Shown here: positions 38,081 through 49,934 of the stretch, one piece after another
Position numbering within the stretch: the first letter of the stretch is position 1
Layout of the letters: every line of letters begins with the position of its first letter
DNA from: Zingiber officinale
Taxonomy: Eukaryota; Streptophyta; Magnoliopsida; Zingiberales; Zingiberaceae
Assembly: GCF_018446385.1 (NCBI RefSeq)
Contig: NC_056002.1
Span: 10,736,894-10,800,893 of the forward strand
Reading direction: 5' to 3'
Length of the DNA stretch: 64,000 nucleotides
Made by a program: the position numbers and the translations under genes
Notes under the pieces: generated by a model
Database searches by the model: none
Told to the model about the DNA's origin: nothing
Seen by the model: the letters and a program-made list of their open reading frames with translations, nothing else

Positions 38081-39715
38081 TTGAGATTTTATATCTTTGC
38101 TGAAGCCCTAAGGTTGGCAAAACATCTAATTAGATGTGATTATCTTTTGGCACAAAACTATTTCTACGTATATGTATTTTCACGGTATTCTTATCACAGA
38201 AGGTTCTATTTCTACATTTCAAATAATTATACGGATATCGTAACTTGGTACCATTCATATATTCTGGATGACTGTTAGTAAATTTACAAACTCTTCCACT
38301 TCAGTAATAAAATCATCTCTAATAAATCTATTTTTTAATCGATTATACATCTAAATTTTATTAATAGACATTGTCATCTAATGAGAATAAAATCTAAAAC
38401 ATTGTTAAACTTGTACAATTTAATTTAAGCTTAAATAAAACAATCTAACATAATATAGCGTTGGTAGTTTTTATTCAACAACCTAATATGTTAAATCAGA
38501 CGTAATGTTCATTTCTATTGAACATTCAACTTATGTAATCACGTGAAACTTAGATTATTTTTTCATATGTTTTAGATTAGATAAAAAAATATAAATTTCA
38601 TATCAGCCAAATAACAAACAATGTTATCTTTTAAAATACATCTAAATTCAACTATGTAAAATAACTAAAAAATATTGTTTGTTAAATTATACATGAAGAA
38701 GAGTAGTAGCTAGCTGGAGAAGAGCAGTAAATATAGTATATTACATAAAAATAATAAAATAATAAAATTTAATCACAAACAAACATAACAAAAGAGTATG
38801 TAACGAACCGAGCTCGTAATAACGAGCTTGCGATTAGGGCGAGATGACGGCCGGGCACTGCCAACAGCCGCTGTCGCTGCCAGCCGTTGCTGCTACCAAT
38901 AGCCGTTGTTGTTGCTAGCAACCACTGCTAACAGTCGCTACCATCAACCGTCAATCTCATGTTAGCGGCTGGCACAGACGCTGGCCTCATGCTGGCAACC
39001 CACAAAGGCACCACCCTCATGCTAGCCATCGACACAACCGCAAGTACACGGCTGGCGACCTGCACAGTCGCTAGCATGCGGTTGGCAGCCAAACACACCG
39101 CTAGCACACGGCTGGTGGCCGAACACGAGTCGGACACAACAACAACTCGTGCTAGCGGTCGAAAATGCCGCCAGACGGCAGCCGTATGTTGGCGGCCAGA
39201 AACACCACTAGTCGCGTGCTGGCAGCTAGAAACCCCGCTTGTCACGTGCTGGCACCCAAAAATGCGACCAGTCACATGCTGGCGGTCGGAAACGCAGCCA
39301 GCCACGTGCTAGCATGTGAAAATGCTGCTAACCACGTGTTGGTGAGCGAAAACACTGGCAACCGTCAAAGATTTGGAAGGAGATAAAAAAAATGAGAGAA
39401 GGAGATTACCTGAAGAAAATCATCACCAGAAAGAAGTCACATGCGCATAAAAGAAAGGAAGGGCACTGGTGCCGAAATAATTTCGTGAGTTCCGACGGAA
39501 TCATATTTTCCATCAGAAATTCCTGACGAAATTCTAAATTTCGTCGGGAATTCCTGACGAAAATAGGATCCCATCGGGAATCCTGAAAAAAAAAATATCC
39601 ATAGCTCTTTGTTTTTTCAATTACCGATGAAATTTAACTTTCATTGTTAATATAAAATAAACACCGATAGAATATTATTTCATCGATAAACCTGATAAAT
39701 CTTATAGTATAAGAT
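38080..39715. mobile_element. Degraded CACTA-like element, copy 1
   Basis: 38100-38470 is clearly related in sequence and order to 43630-43960. Both are followed by a GC-rich stretch and then by (C/T)CGACGAAATTT-like subterminal repeats (here 39480-39715). The end near 39712 is a poor match to TCTTGTAGTG. No left terminus was found. Confidence 0.5.
38950..39365. repeat. 30-bp minisatellite
   Basis: About 13-14 imperfect units of 30 bp, the clearest being GTGCTGGCAGCTAGAAACCC followed by ten more bases. All frames stay open because 30 is a multiple of three, so the long frames here need not be genes. Confidence 0.88.
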
Positions 39716-40010
39716 AATCAAGATCTATTTAAAGAAATCACAAAGTTATTAGGTGTATTAGTGAATTCAAACTTTTAAGATAGTTAGACATCCAACTTTA
39801 AGCAATCTTAAAATAATTAATGAGGTGACGTAGTTGATTCATCCAAGTATCCTAAGGTTGTTGAATTTCCTACATGTGAAAAATATCTGCCAAAGGATCC
39901 ACGCATCAAGCATAGATTAATTTAATTAGATGATGCATTATGACTTGTACGGATATAAATGATTTGATACTTACCTTTTGTAATATAAAGCAATGGGAGC
40001 ACAGTTTGTT
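39716..40010. other. AT-rich spacer
   Basis: Nothing recognised. Confidence 0.4.
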
Positions 40011-40375
40011 TGGACCATTTTTTTATCTAGGAGATATATCATTCGTATTTACAGTCGGATCACGATCATGATCCGATCACAAATAGTTGCGATCCCTTTT
40101 TAGATTCATCGTCCTCACCATATTGTAGTTTTTGTTCGGTGCGAGCGGCCGGAGGTCGCTCAGAGAACACCCTTGCTTGGCACCGAGTAACTTAGTCACT
40201 TATCCACCACCAGAGGTCTTCGGGCGACCTCCGACCACTCGTTTTGAACAAAAATTATAACCTGATGGGGACGATGAATACAAGAAGGGATCGCAACCAT
40301 TTGCGATCAGATCGCGGCCACGATCTGACCACAAATATAAGTGGTATATCCCTTGGACCACAAAAAAATGGTCCA
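40011..40375. mobile_element. Foldback MITE with long inverted arms
   Basis: The outer ends are TGGACCATTTTTTT and AAAAAAATGGTCCA. Each arm of about 150-160 bp contains matching blocks such as TTGCGATCCCTT, TTCATCGTCC and CGGAGGTCGC in reverse complement. The short loop lies near 40165-40220. There is no coding capacity and no convincing target duplication. Confidence 0.82.
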
Positions 40376-40631
40376 GGAGATCCTGCCTCGAGACAATGGA
40401 TAAAAATAATATACTAGTTTAGTTAAATTTATAATATGAGATAAAAGGTATAATAAAATTTAATGATGATGTTTAAATTTATATTTTCTATTAAAAAAAA
40501 AGTATAAAGCGGAAATCATAGAAAAGAAGGTTAAAATTTGCGTAGTAAGTTCTTATTTTAAAATAGTCAAAATAAAAGTAATAAATAAATAAATTTCATT
40601 AGGATAAGTTAATTATTTTATTGATTGGTTA
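40376..40631. other. AT-rich spacer
   Basis: Nothing recognised. Confidence 0.4.
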
Positions 40632-41308
40632 GGTTGTGATGGGAGGATATTCACATATCATCGTACTAATATGATATTATCTATTTTAGGAATAATTTAG
40701 TTTTACTTTTAGACTCTCTTAAAAAAAATTCATACCAAAAGAGATATCTTATATATTTTTAAACTCATGATCTTTTTCAAATCTTTTCATTGTGGAAGTT
40801 TGATTGAATCACAGTAATCCTCCCCTTAAACGAAAGACTATAATTATGGTTCGTATCTCTTCGCAAGCATCCTGGTCACTCTTGATATGCTCCGGACCTC
40901 CTTGCGAGCATTCGGTTATCCTAACATGCTTTTGGTCTTACCCGCGAGCATTCGGTCACCCTAACCTACTCCAATCCTTCTCGTGAACATCCGATTACAT
41001 TGACCTACTCCGAGCTTTCTCGTAAATATCCGGTCATCTTAATCTACTCTAGACCTCCCTGCGACTTCATCCAAAGTCAACCCACATGGAATTTGGTCTA
41101 GACTATGACTCTGATACCATGTTGTGATCGGATGATATTCACATATCTTCATAATGACATTATATTATCCACTTTGGGCCTAGACCCTCATAACTTTACT
41201 ATTGGACTCTTCCTAAATGTCTCATACCAATAAAGATATCTTATATTCTTTTAAATCCATAATATTTGTTAAATTTTGTCAATGTAAAATTTTGATTGAA
41301 TCCCAACC
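40632..41308 (-). mobile_element. TRIM, second copy
   Basis: LTRs of about 185 bp (40632-40815 and 41120-41308) flank a 300-bp interior. A tRNA-iMet-like primer site (TGGTATCAGAGT, minus strand) abuts the right LTR near 41108-41119. A polypurine tract (AAGGGGAGGAT, minus strand) abuts the left LTR near 40816-40826. The interior has three to four GCATTCGGTCACCCTAAC-like units. Flanks GGTTA and GATTA could be the target duplication. No coding capacity. Confidence 0.82.
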
Positions 41309-42589
41309 GATTATATATTACTTAAGCAACTTAATAGATACTAATATATTTTTCAATAATAAATTTATTTCTTCTTCCTATATAACGACTCTTAAATATC
41401 AAGTAAGATATTCTTCAACTACAAAACAAAAAATGTGAATTATCAGCGACTAATCCGGGGTGGTTGATTAGGCCGTAAGAAATTTTTTTATCGGCTATCT
41501 AAATAAATTAGAAAATTATACATAGAAATCCATCCTGACAATCAACGTTCTTAAGTTTATTATCTATTAAAGAGAAAATTCTCCATAATACATTGTAGTT
41601 GAGTTTTTAACTCCAGATATATAATCTATCACCAAAGGATTTAACTATGATACCCTACCTCCGGGTATCCTCAAACTATGTTACTTTAGTATTATAGTTG
41701 AACTATTGTATATGTATATCGTGTTTGATACTTCACCTCCTCAAGTTAACAATATTCATATCACCTCCATCATCTTTGTCGAGATTGTGGAGATGATTTG
41801 AACTGCAGCAAATTCCATTATGTGACTGCCTAGGGTGGGGTTAGGTGATCTATAAGGAAGTTTCATAACTTGATCTTCTTTAAAAACCACTGTGGACCAC
41901 TACTCAATTAAATGTTTTAAAGTGAGCAGTGGATTTCTCTCTCTGTGTCTATATATATATATATATATAAAGGGGAAGTCTAAAGTCAAAATTCTCATAC
42001 TGAGAATTAGCACTAAAGCTGAGGCTTGCAAATGAGCTGCATCTACGCAACACTCCAAGGAAATCTATATGAATCAACTATAATTAAAGTTGAAGTTAAT
42101 GTTCGGACATTAGTGCGCGAAGCAACGGGCCGAAGAGAAGAAGTGCATGCCACAGTTTCATAGTTTATTCAACGTAACTAACTTACATACTTGCCTTTAA
42201 TTAATTTGATGCTCTAAATATAATATCGTTCTTCTTTGACGACTGCGACCTCCGAGTTTGCCCAGTCTTGTAGGCGGTGCCGCCCCACTTCAATCCCACA
42301 TCATGATAATAGATCTAAACACTACGTTACGAATTGGGAGATCATGAAAAGTGATTTACTTTTCGTACAATTAATTGGACTGCACGTCTGGATCGAGGTA
42401 AATAAAGCTAAGAGAGATTGAATATATTGCGTCCAACAGACGCTAGTATGTAATCATCAGAATATATTTATGTATAATGAATAGATATCTCATTTGTGAT
42501 TCACAGGAACGACTTCAATTTGTAGGGTGACAAAGATTTGTCGAGCTGCAATGATCACCCACCGCAACCAATTATTGATCGAAAAATTC
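41309..42589. other. Intergenic DNA with a (TA)n run
   Basis: No gene is recognised. A TA microsatellite of about 11 repeats lies near 41949-41970. Confidence 0.45.
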
Positions 42590-44704
42590 AATCTCAATTA
42601 TTTTAGTCGACGACATAATTTAGCAACAAGAATTTATTTCTAATGAAATTTAATTTCCGTCGCAAAAATATAATGATGAAATTTTAACTGTGTCGCTAAT
42701 ATTAGCTACGGAAATAAAAATTCGTCGCTAATCTTAGCGATGAAAAATATTATAGACAGAGTTAGAAAAAAATCAAATCTTTGATGATTCCATTGTACAT
42801 GATTGAGTTGCGAAAACTTTTGGATAAGTATCCTAGATCTAAATCTGAACTGAATTCTTTCTGGTTAAAGAATCTCTTTCTAGTTATTCTGGAACAATTG
42901 GGAGATTTTCTGGAAGAAATACGAGGTTCTGCTTCTGATGATAACATACTAGCTATTGATTGATGGTTTCGCTTATATTTGTTTCTGTCGATAATTTAGC
43001 GACAACAAATTTCTTCGCTAATTTACAATAATTTAGCAACAGAATTAATTTCTATCACTAATTTCTCATAAAATTTTGAGAATCTTCTCTATTTTGAGAG
43101 ATTTTATCCTATTTACATTATACATTCACAACAATGATATATTCATATTCAACAATAACTAATATTTCAATAACAACAACATTCACATTCAAGAACGATA
43201 CAATCAGAATCATTATAACAAAAAAGCAAACAACATTCAGCAAAGCATAATTATCGATACACTATCAAATCCATTACGAACCACACTATCAATAAAGCAA
43301 CATTCAAACTACATGATTCAAAACATCATGCATGATTCAAAAATAATAGAATTCAAATCAATAACAAATGTTATCGTAACATCGTTCTGAAAAATAATGT
43401 TCTACTTTGATGTTCAATAATTTTACAGTAACTGATAGTTGAGCATTATCAAAAAGAATGTTTTCCCACACTTCTCTTGCATTATATTTTAACATGTTAT
43501 ATAGTTTTTAAAATTCAGATATTGATATTTCATCTATATTTGAATGATCAACCACATTCCTTGCGTCGTAAACCATTAATTATATTACATTATCATTAAA
43601 TCATGAAGCAACAGAAGATCCAATTTGCTCAAATAGATAAGACTCTCTACGATAGTACCAATTATATTAATTTGGAATAAAACTATTTCTACCTAGATGT
43701 ACTTTCAAGGTATCATCATCAGAAAAATTGTATTTCTACATTTACAATGATTACACAAACAACATAAATAATCATTATTCATATAGTTTGGATGATGCTT
43801 AGCGAATTCCATAAGCTATATATTCAACTCTATCAAAATATTTTTTAGTGATAAATCAATTTTCTAACATATATATTGTACGTCCAAGTATTAGTTACAT
43901 ACATTGTAACCTAATGAAAAATAAATTTATAACATTAATAAACGTGTAAAACTAATTAAGCAACTAAGCATGCATATAGTTTAAATTTAAGTTTAATTAA
44001 ATCATTAAATAACCATTCATGATATATCTAAAATCAATGAACAAAAAAGCTAGAATCTCTTCAAAGAAAATATCAAAATCTACACAAATAACATGCACAA
44101 AACAACATTACGAAGTCAAACAATCAAATACAAGTGTGTTTACAAATAACAATCATTTTCAGAGTTTCATGCCCGCCTAACAAATACTAAGCTTTTGGCT
44201 GGCCAAGTTTGCGACTAGGGCTAGTTGAGGTCGCGACCGATCAAGTTCACAAGAGTAGGGCTAACTAATCAAGGTAGCGACTGAGCTCGGGACCGGCCAA
44301 GCTCATAGTCGGCCAAGCTCACTGTCACCCTGGCCAAGGCCATGTCAGGCCTCAGAACAAACGAAAAGGGGAAATTAGGAGAGGGAAGAGGGTTACATGT
44401 GAGTTAGAGAGAAGACCTTAAATTTCCGTAATTAATTTTGTAACGGATTTTATTGTCTGGCCCTAATTTAATGATGAAAATTTAATTTCATTACTAATTT
44501 AAATAGATTAAATATGTTTTTATTAACAACGGCTGTTATTATGATGAAAATATATTTTCGTTGCTAATTCAATGAACGAATACTATTTCGGTCTCAAATT
44601 AGTGACAAAATCATATTTTCTTTACTAATTAACGACTTAAATAGAAATATATTTTCTTCGCTAATTCCCTAATTCGGTCATTGATGATAGGTTTTCTTGT
44701 AGTG
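42590..44704. mobile_element. CACTA-like element, copy 2
   Basis: Ends with TTTTCTTGTAGTG at 44704. Subterminal repeats with TCGCTAATTTAGCGAC/GATGAAAAT-type motifs occur at 42590-42765, 42985-43080 and 44430-44700. The interior 43630-43960 is related to 38100-38470. A GC-rich stretch lies at 44190-44350. I found no left CACTA terminus, so the start is approximate. No transposase is recognised. Confidence 0.6.
42778..42956 (+). pseudogene. ycf2: Plastid ycf2 fragment in nuclear DNA (NUPT)
   Basis: The frame encodes [17 protein letters not shown], then [30 protein letters not shown]. This is a stretch of plastid Ycf2 that I know well. About 180 bp are present, with several amino-acid differences and a small in-frame insertion relative to the plastid protein as I remember it. 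Both sides are CACTA-like subterminal repeats, so it is a nuclear insertion and not plastid genome. Confidence 0.88.
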
Positions 44705-45900
44705 ACCATGGTGCAGCGGCGAACTGTATACTGATCAGAAGTAAAAGTTGATGGCAGCAAAAATAACTGTATACTGATGATTGATGTGTCTTTGTACGTT
44801 TGTTTTGAGATATTTTGCTGCCGCTTGCATTACTAATATAAGGCATGCATCGTCGATGACTTCCCTTCAAAATATTTTGGAGATCGATCGATCAACCGAC
44901 CGTCTGTTGCATGCATTTGGTTTTATGCACAGTTTTCAATAAAGAGAGAGCACGCAAAAACGGAAAAGATGATTACCATATGGCGTGGCTGCTGCCGAGT
45001 GATGGTGCTTTAAAATGTAAGTCTGTTTCTGGCTCCACTAGCATGAGTTTCTCTGCCATGCGTGTTGAATTGTGCGCTGACAACACAACCCCACCACCCA
45101 CTCAGACTCAATTCAACCGAGAGCCCTACAAATTCACCATGCGGATATACATCTCATGAGGTGAATATGAAACTCCTTGTCATTTTCTAGCTTGGAAGAA
45201 TTGAAGGGATGATGAACTCTGCAAATTAATGGTGGCAAAAACCAAATTGCTCAGAGTCAGAAGGCAACGTGAGAAAGAGATCGGAAAGTGCATGCGCATC
45301 CATTTCCCTTCGATTGCGTATCAGAAATCCTGTGCATGCGCGTGTGGAAAATTAAGAATTTTCTATATCATCGGCCAGTAATTTAAATGCAATTCTACAC
45401 CAAGTTACAAACAGCTGTTTGATCTGCAGATCGCGAGTTACTTAGATTTAATTTGAACAAGTTTTGTTTGAAGTACCAGAGATGGCACAAGGATGTTTAA
45501 TTATTTCGGTATATGCAAAACATGTTCATGAAATGCTAGATAATTACTTCAGAAATGGAATGAACAGGTCGGAAAGTTAAACTCTGTGATTGACTAGTAA
45601 TCCCTAGTGCCTTTGTTCAACCCACTAGCTAGCCAGCCAACCATGCATTTCAGTGGCCCCTCCCACTCCAACAATCCAAACCACTAAACTAATAGTGGCA
45701 ATATTTTGATCTCATTTTTCACCTTTCTCATTGGTTGGCTTTTTAGTGGAAGAAGAAAGCTTGGCCTACAAATTCTCTTTGCCTGTAGAATCTCAAGTCA
45801 CAAGAAACAAAAGTTTAAGGGTGGGGACGAGTTGAGCACTTTGTCCAGGGTATGCTTGTGAATTGTGGCCGAGAGAGGGTCATTTGGCCAAACTCCCCTT
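44705..45900. other. Intergenic region upstream of the DUF4228 gene
   Basis: No gene recognised. Short open frames (for example 44911-45159) have no family features. The last part is the promoter of the next gene. Confidence 0.45.
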
Positions 45901-45909
45901 TTTAAATAC
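45901..45909 (+). promoter_or_regulatory. TATA-like box of the DUF4228 gene
   Basis: TTTAAATAC lies about 55 bp before the ATG, a plausible distance for a short leader. Confidence 0.5.
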
Positions 45910-45959
45910 TGAGATCTCCCTCCTCCTTCCTACCTTTGCAATTAGGCCTCGCATTCAAT

Positions 45960-46403
45960 ATGGGGAATTGCATAGTCGTTGAGAAGAAGGAGGTGATCAA
46001 GATAATGAGGATAGATGGCCAGATCCTTCAGTACCAATCACCATTGAAGGTCCAGCAGGTGCTGAATGAGTTCCCCGGCTACGCAGTCTCCGATTCACTT
46101 CCGGTTATCACATACTTGGATCCGGCTGCTTCCATGAGGCACGGACAGCTCTACTATCTCCTACCACCTGAGAAACAGATCACAGAGGCTGATGGTGCAG
46201 TCGGGGTTGTCAGAATCAAGTTGGTTATTACCAAACAGCAACTCAAGGACATGCTAAGCAAGGGAGGAATTGCCGCCGCTGACATGCTATCTATTCTCCG
46301 AAGAGAACAGAGCAATAAACATGGTGCTTCGAGTGACAAGGAGAGATCTATAGAGTGGAGGCCTACTTTACAAAGCATACCAGAAGGCAGTGATTTCTGC
46401 TAG
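45960..46403 (+). CDS. DUF4228 (PADRE) domain protein, 147 aa
   Basis: Single-exon plant-specific protein of the DUF4228/PADRE family, whose members often respond to pathogens and other stress; the molecular function is unknown. I chose the ATG at 45960 over one eight codons upstream. It gives MGNCIVVEKKEVIKIMRIDG, the usual family start with an N-myristoylation signal. The family blocks follow: VLNEFPGYAVSDS, LPVITYLDP, LYYLLPPEKQI. A C-terminal MLSILRREQ helix and EWRPTLQSIPE tail are also typical. The frame is whole and length is normal. Confidence 0.92.
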   Translation: MGNCIVVEKKEVIKIMRIDGQILQYQSPLKVQQVLNEFPGYAVSDSLPVITYLDPAASMRHGQLYYLLPPEKQITEADGAVGVVRIKLVITKQQLKDMLSKGGIAAADMLSILRREQSNKHGASSDKERSIEWRPTLQSIPEGSDFC

Positions 46404-46493
46404 CTAGGCATAGAGAATAGAGATGTATCTATCTGAATGATATGTTAAGTTTGCAAGTTACAGTGACATACATATACACATGTAATCATAGGG

Positions 46494-46530
46494 GCTCTCT
46501 TTCTCTTCTCTTCTCTTCTCTTCCTCTCTT
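46494..46530. repeat. Pyrimidine microsatellite (TCTCT)n
   Basis: Runs of CTCTT in the 3' region of the DUF4228 gene. Confidence 0.85.
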
Positions 46531-47190
46531 TAGCAGAGAAGAGCAAGATAGCCCATGGACGCATGAACTACAATGAATTCTGTTGTACACCATAGTGTTT
46601 TCATGTGCAAGTTAACCACTCAACAGTTGATGAAGTGGATAATCATGCACATCCACCAGTTAAGTTGCAGTGATGATGATGAAGTTGGCTAGTGCAGATC
46701 TTCTTCGTTCAGAAAGGAAGAAATATGAGTTGACATTTACATAAACCTAACTTAATCCAGAAATTATTTAAAGCATCCAACATCATTAGTCGATATGCTA
46801 GTGCTTCAGATATGATCCAGTTTGTCTGGTAAGACTTGTTGTGCAGTGACTGGGATTCCAAGTTTTGTTCAGTGGAGCACTATAAGATGCATGAAAGATA
46901 CGGGCATGTTCTGTTCCTACTGGTTGTTGTGCAAGATTAACCATACAAAAGAAGTTCCTAGGTGGCAAGGCTAAAGGCCAAACTCTTAACATTTTGCAAC
47001 TTTTATTGAGTATTTGTGTTTTACAATATTTAATTTCTAGGGCCTATTTTATTGTGTTTTATGCCTAAGAAATCCCAACAAGCCAGCTATTGCAATTCAT
47101 TTTTGACTTACAACAACTCATGAACCACAAATTCACAAGAAGAAGTTGGTTAGCTTATTTTTAACCTCTTTGGTGCTTTAAGTAGTCTCA

Positions 47191-47194
47191 CATA

Positions 47195-47216
<22 letters not shown>
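47191..47216. repeat. (TA)13 microsatellite
   Basis: Simple dinucleotide run followed by a T-tract. Confidence 0.9.
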
Positions 47217-47225
<9 letters not shown>

Positions 47226-48489
47226 TTCTTATTGTATATATGGTATGTACTTATTGTGATATTTCTCATGTAATGCCTCTTTTAGTACATGATCATTCTA
47301 GAAAAGTTCATTGAAAGAAGTAAAATGGATTTCAAGTTACAAGATATGTTATTTGTTTGGCAAGGATTGTTATTAGTTGAAAATCTACTTTGTGGTCTAA
47401 AGTTGCACTTTATACTATACAGAGAAACTCAAAATATTACAATTCTTATATTTTCTAGCTAGTGATATTTTTTTTCCTATTTTAATTTGTATTGAGTTTA
47501 TAAAAGTGTAGTGTCTTTATTATTAAGGAAATTAAATGATGCTCTTAGTAGTTAGATTCAACTATATGGTTTTGATGTGTTTAACAAAGAGTGTAAGTTA
47601 GGTTTGATTTATATTTTTCATGTGTGCATTAAATGTACAAGAACTTAGAATAGTGCATATAGTAGCTTTTAGAGTTAACTCAATATGGTCGGGTTAGCTT
47701 CATGTGATCATGAGATCATTGGTTTGATAGCTAAGAGGCATGGTACAAGGTGGCAAGGGGAAAAGGATGGCATGGAGTAATCTCGAAGAGTTTGGTGCAT
47801 TCGAGGGACTAGAGATATGGTGAAATAGACCTAGGACAAGAAACATTGAGTAGTTGCTAACTCGATGACTCAAAAATCCATGACTAGGTGGATTTGAAAG
47901 GCGAGAAGAATGGAGAATGATGACATGGAGAAAACTTGTGAAATTTGATGCATGTGGAACTGAAGGCCTGATGAGGTGGATTGAAACACAAGGAGCATCG
48001 ATGAGGTGAAGATCTTGAAACATGAGAGTTTGATAGACTAGCTATGTGAGTAAAATATAATCTTGAGGCTTGTTTTTTTTGGGCAACATCATTAAGAATA
48101 ATGTGTTTATTTAAATAAGGGAAGATTATCTAATGGCTTATTTTAAAAGCTTCCACGAGGAGACTTTTGGTACAAAACTCATACTCTATAGCTCATGTTG
48201 GCCTTGGGACTTGACATAGAATTACAGAGAGGGATGGGCAACCAATAAGACATAGAGTTGAGCTCTAAATATAATTTTTTTATGCCATGTATAAAATTTT
48301 ACTACTCTCTAAACTATTAAAAAGTCTCCTTATAAATTTCAAACCTCACCCAGGTGATTAATTTCGAGAGATTAAAAGTAGCGCCCCGGATTACAGTACA
48401 AAAAATTTCACTTATATATTAATATATAATTCGATTTCTAACTATAATTTTTTTCTTTAAATGGAATGCTCATTCATGCAATATTAGAC

Positions 48490-49713
48490 TATTGATGTAG
48501 TTTATATTAATAATTTAAATTAGATTTTGATGAATAATAAGTAGATTAAAGTTAGAGTGTTTATGATCTAATTGTTTTACCAAGTGTGCAAGAGTTAACG
48601 GGTTTGAAGGACTTGACATCAGGCTAAAATCTAACTAGGTCCACGGGATCTGATAGCTGGTGGGAAGTTCAGATAGGTCTACGTGACCCAATATCTGGCG
48701 GAAAGTCCGGTTGGATCCGCGAGACCCGACAACCGGTCGAAGTCTAATTGGGTTCGCGGGACCTGATAACTGGCGGGAAGACTTGGTGTGTCAAAAGTAA
48801 GTCAAGCGACTACAGTTGGTAAGTAAGAGGTAAACAACTGGAGGAGGGATCAAGTGAGGATGCGCTCCCATTGAGGGAACTGTAGGTGTCAGTTCAATTT
48901 AGATCCATTTGGAAAATCTAAGTTGAGACCTTGACTAGATCTTGGTCTCGAGGAGATAAGATCTAATTACTACTACTATCCTACTGTATTGTGCTAACTC
49001 TGTAAATGATAACTATATTTTTAGTTTCATGGACTAACCCTTGTTTTTACAAGGAAGAATGTTGAAAAAAGAGAGTCTGGGCGCTCGGACTAGCCTCGCC
49101 CAGGTGGACGCCAGGCACTCGGGCAGTCCAGGAGCCCGGAGCTAGTCCGGGCGCCCAGACCAGAAATTTCATCCCGAAGCTGAGCTGGAACGCATCAACG
49201 GTTCAGGTGCCCGAAAGGGGTTCAGACGCCCAAAGGTGGATAAAACTTTGCGAATAAAGTTTCGAAGAAAGCTCGCTATGTCAGTATGGTCCAGGCACCC
49301 GAAGGGGTTCCAGGCCCCAAGAATATGCCTATATAAGGGCCTTTTACTAATAGTTTCAGGACAACGTCTGCTACGACTTTTCTTCCTGCGCGCTACTTCA
49401 AAAAGGCTCCTACGATGCTCTAACGCTCTACCGACAACAGGATCAAGCTTTACTTAGTTTTCTTTATTGTCGGTAACCTTTCATATATAGTTCTTGTATT
49501 AAATCTTTTGTAACACATTTTCGAACTGATAGTGATTGTCCAACGAAAGCGTTCGATAAGTGCAGACATTGGAGTATGAGTCATCGAAGGTTCCGAACCA
49601 AGTAAAACTTGACTTTGTTAGCTTTGTTTTCTTTTTTCTCTGCGTAACTCATTTTTATTCACAATTTTTGAAGATCGCTATTCTTCCCCCTCTAGCGATT
49701 TTATGATCCAACA
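48490..49713 (+). mobile_element. Solo LTR, plus orientation
   Basis: 1224 bp, ending CCCCCTCTAGCGATTTTATG then ATCCAACA. Near-identical 5-bp flanks are TAGAC (48485-48489) and TGGAC (49714-49718). It resembles the LTR at 32833-34056 in length and layout. A GC-rich array of GGGCGCCC/GGTGCCCGA-type units (about 49075-49320) stands just before TATATAAG. There is no internal region. Confidence 0.82.
49329..49337 (+). promoter_or_regulatory. TATA box of the solo LTR
   Basis: CTATATAAG follows directly after the GC-rich array. Confidence 0.7.
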
Positions 49714-49934
49714 TGGACTTCTGGGTCGTTTGTATGAAAAACTTCTATAAGGTTAGATCGGTCGTCCTAGATTTAGTGTTACATTATTTATTTTTTTTTA
49801 GAGAAAAAAATAAGGGAAAATTTGCATGCAGCCCCCATTGGCAAACAAAACTTTGCATGCAATCTCCATTGGAAAAATCTTTGTTTCTACTCCCTACTCA
49901 AACATCTTTACCTAACTGCCCCTGATATTTTATG

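Larger units (their letters stand above)
46404..48489. other. Intergenic DNA downstream of the DUF4228 gene
   Basis: Includes its 3' region with a CTCTT-type pyrimidine repeat (46494-46530) and a TA run (about 47191-47216). No gene recognised; the minus-strand open frame at 47700-48023 has no family features. Confidence 0.45.

Noticed and set aside
38959-39386. Cys/Thr-rich repeat proteins in several frames
   Set aside because: A 30-bp tandem repeat keeps all frames open, and both strands look equally open.
40632-41308. Cassandra-type TRIM with 5S rRNA promoter
   Set aside because: I looked for 5S rRNA wording in the LTRs and found none, so it is an unnamed TRIM.
42781-42963. Host gene of 60 aa
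   Set aside because: The sequence is a fragment of plastid ycf2 and not an independent nuclear gene.
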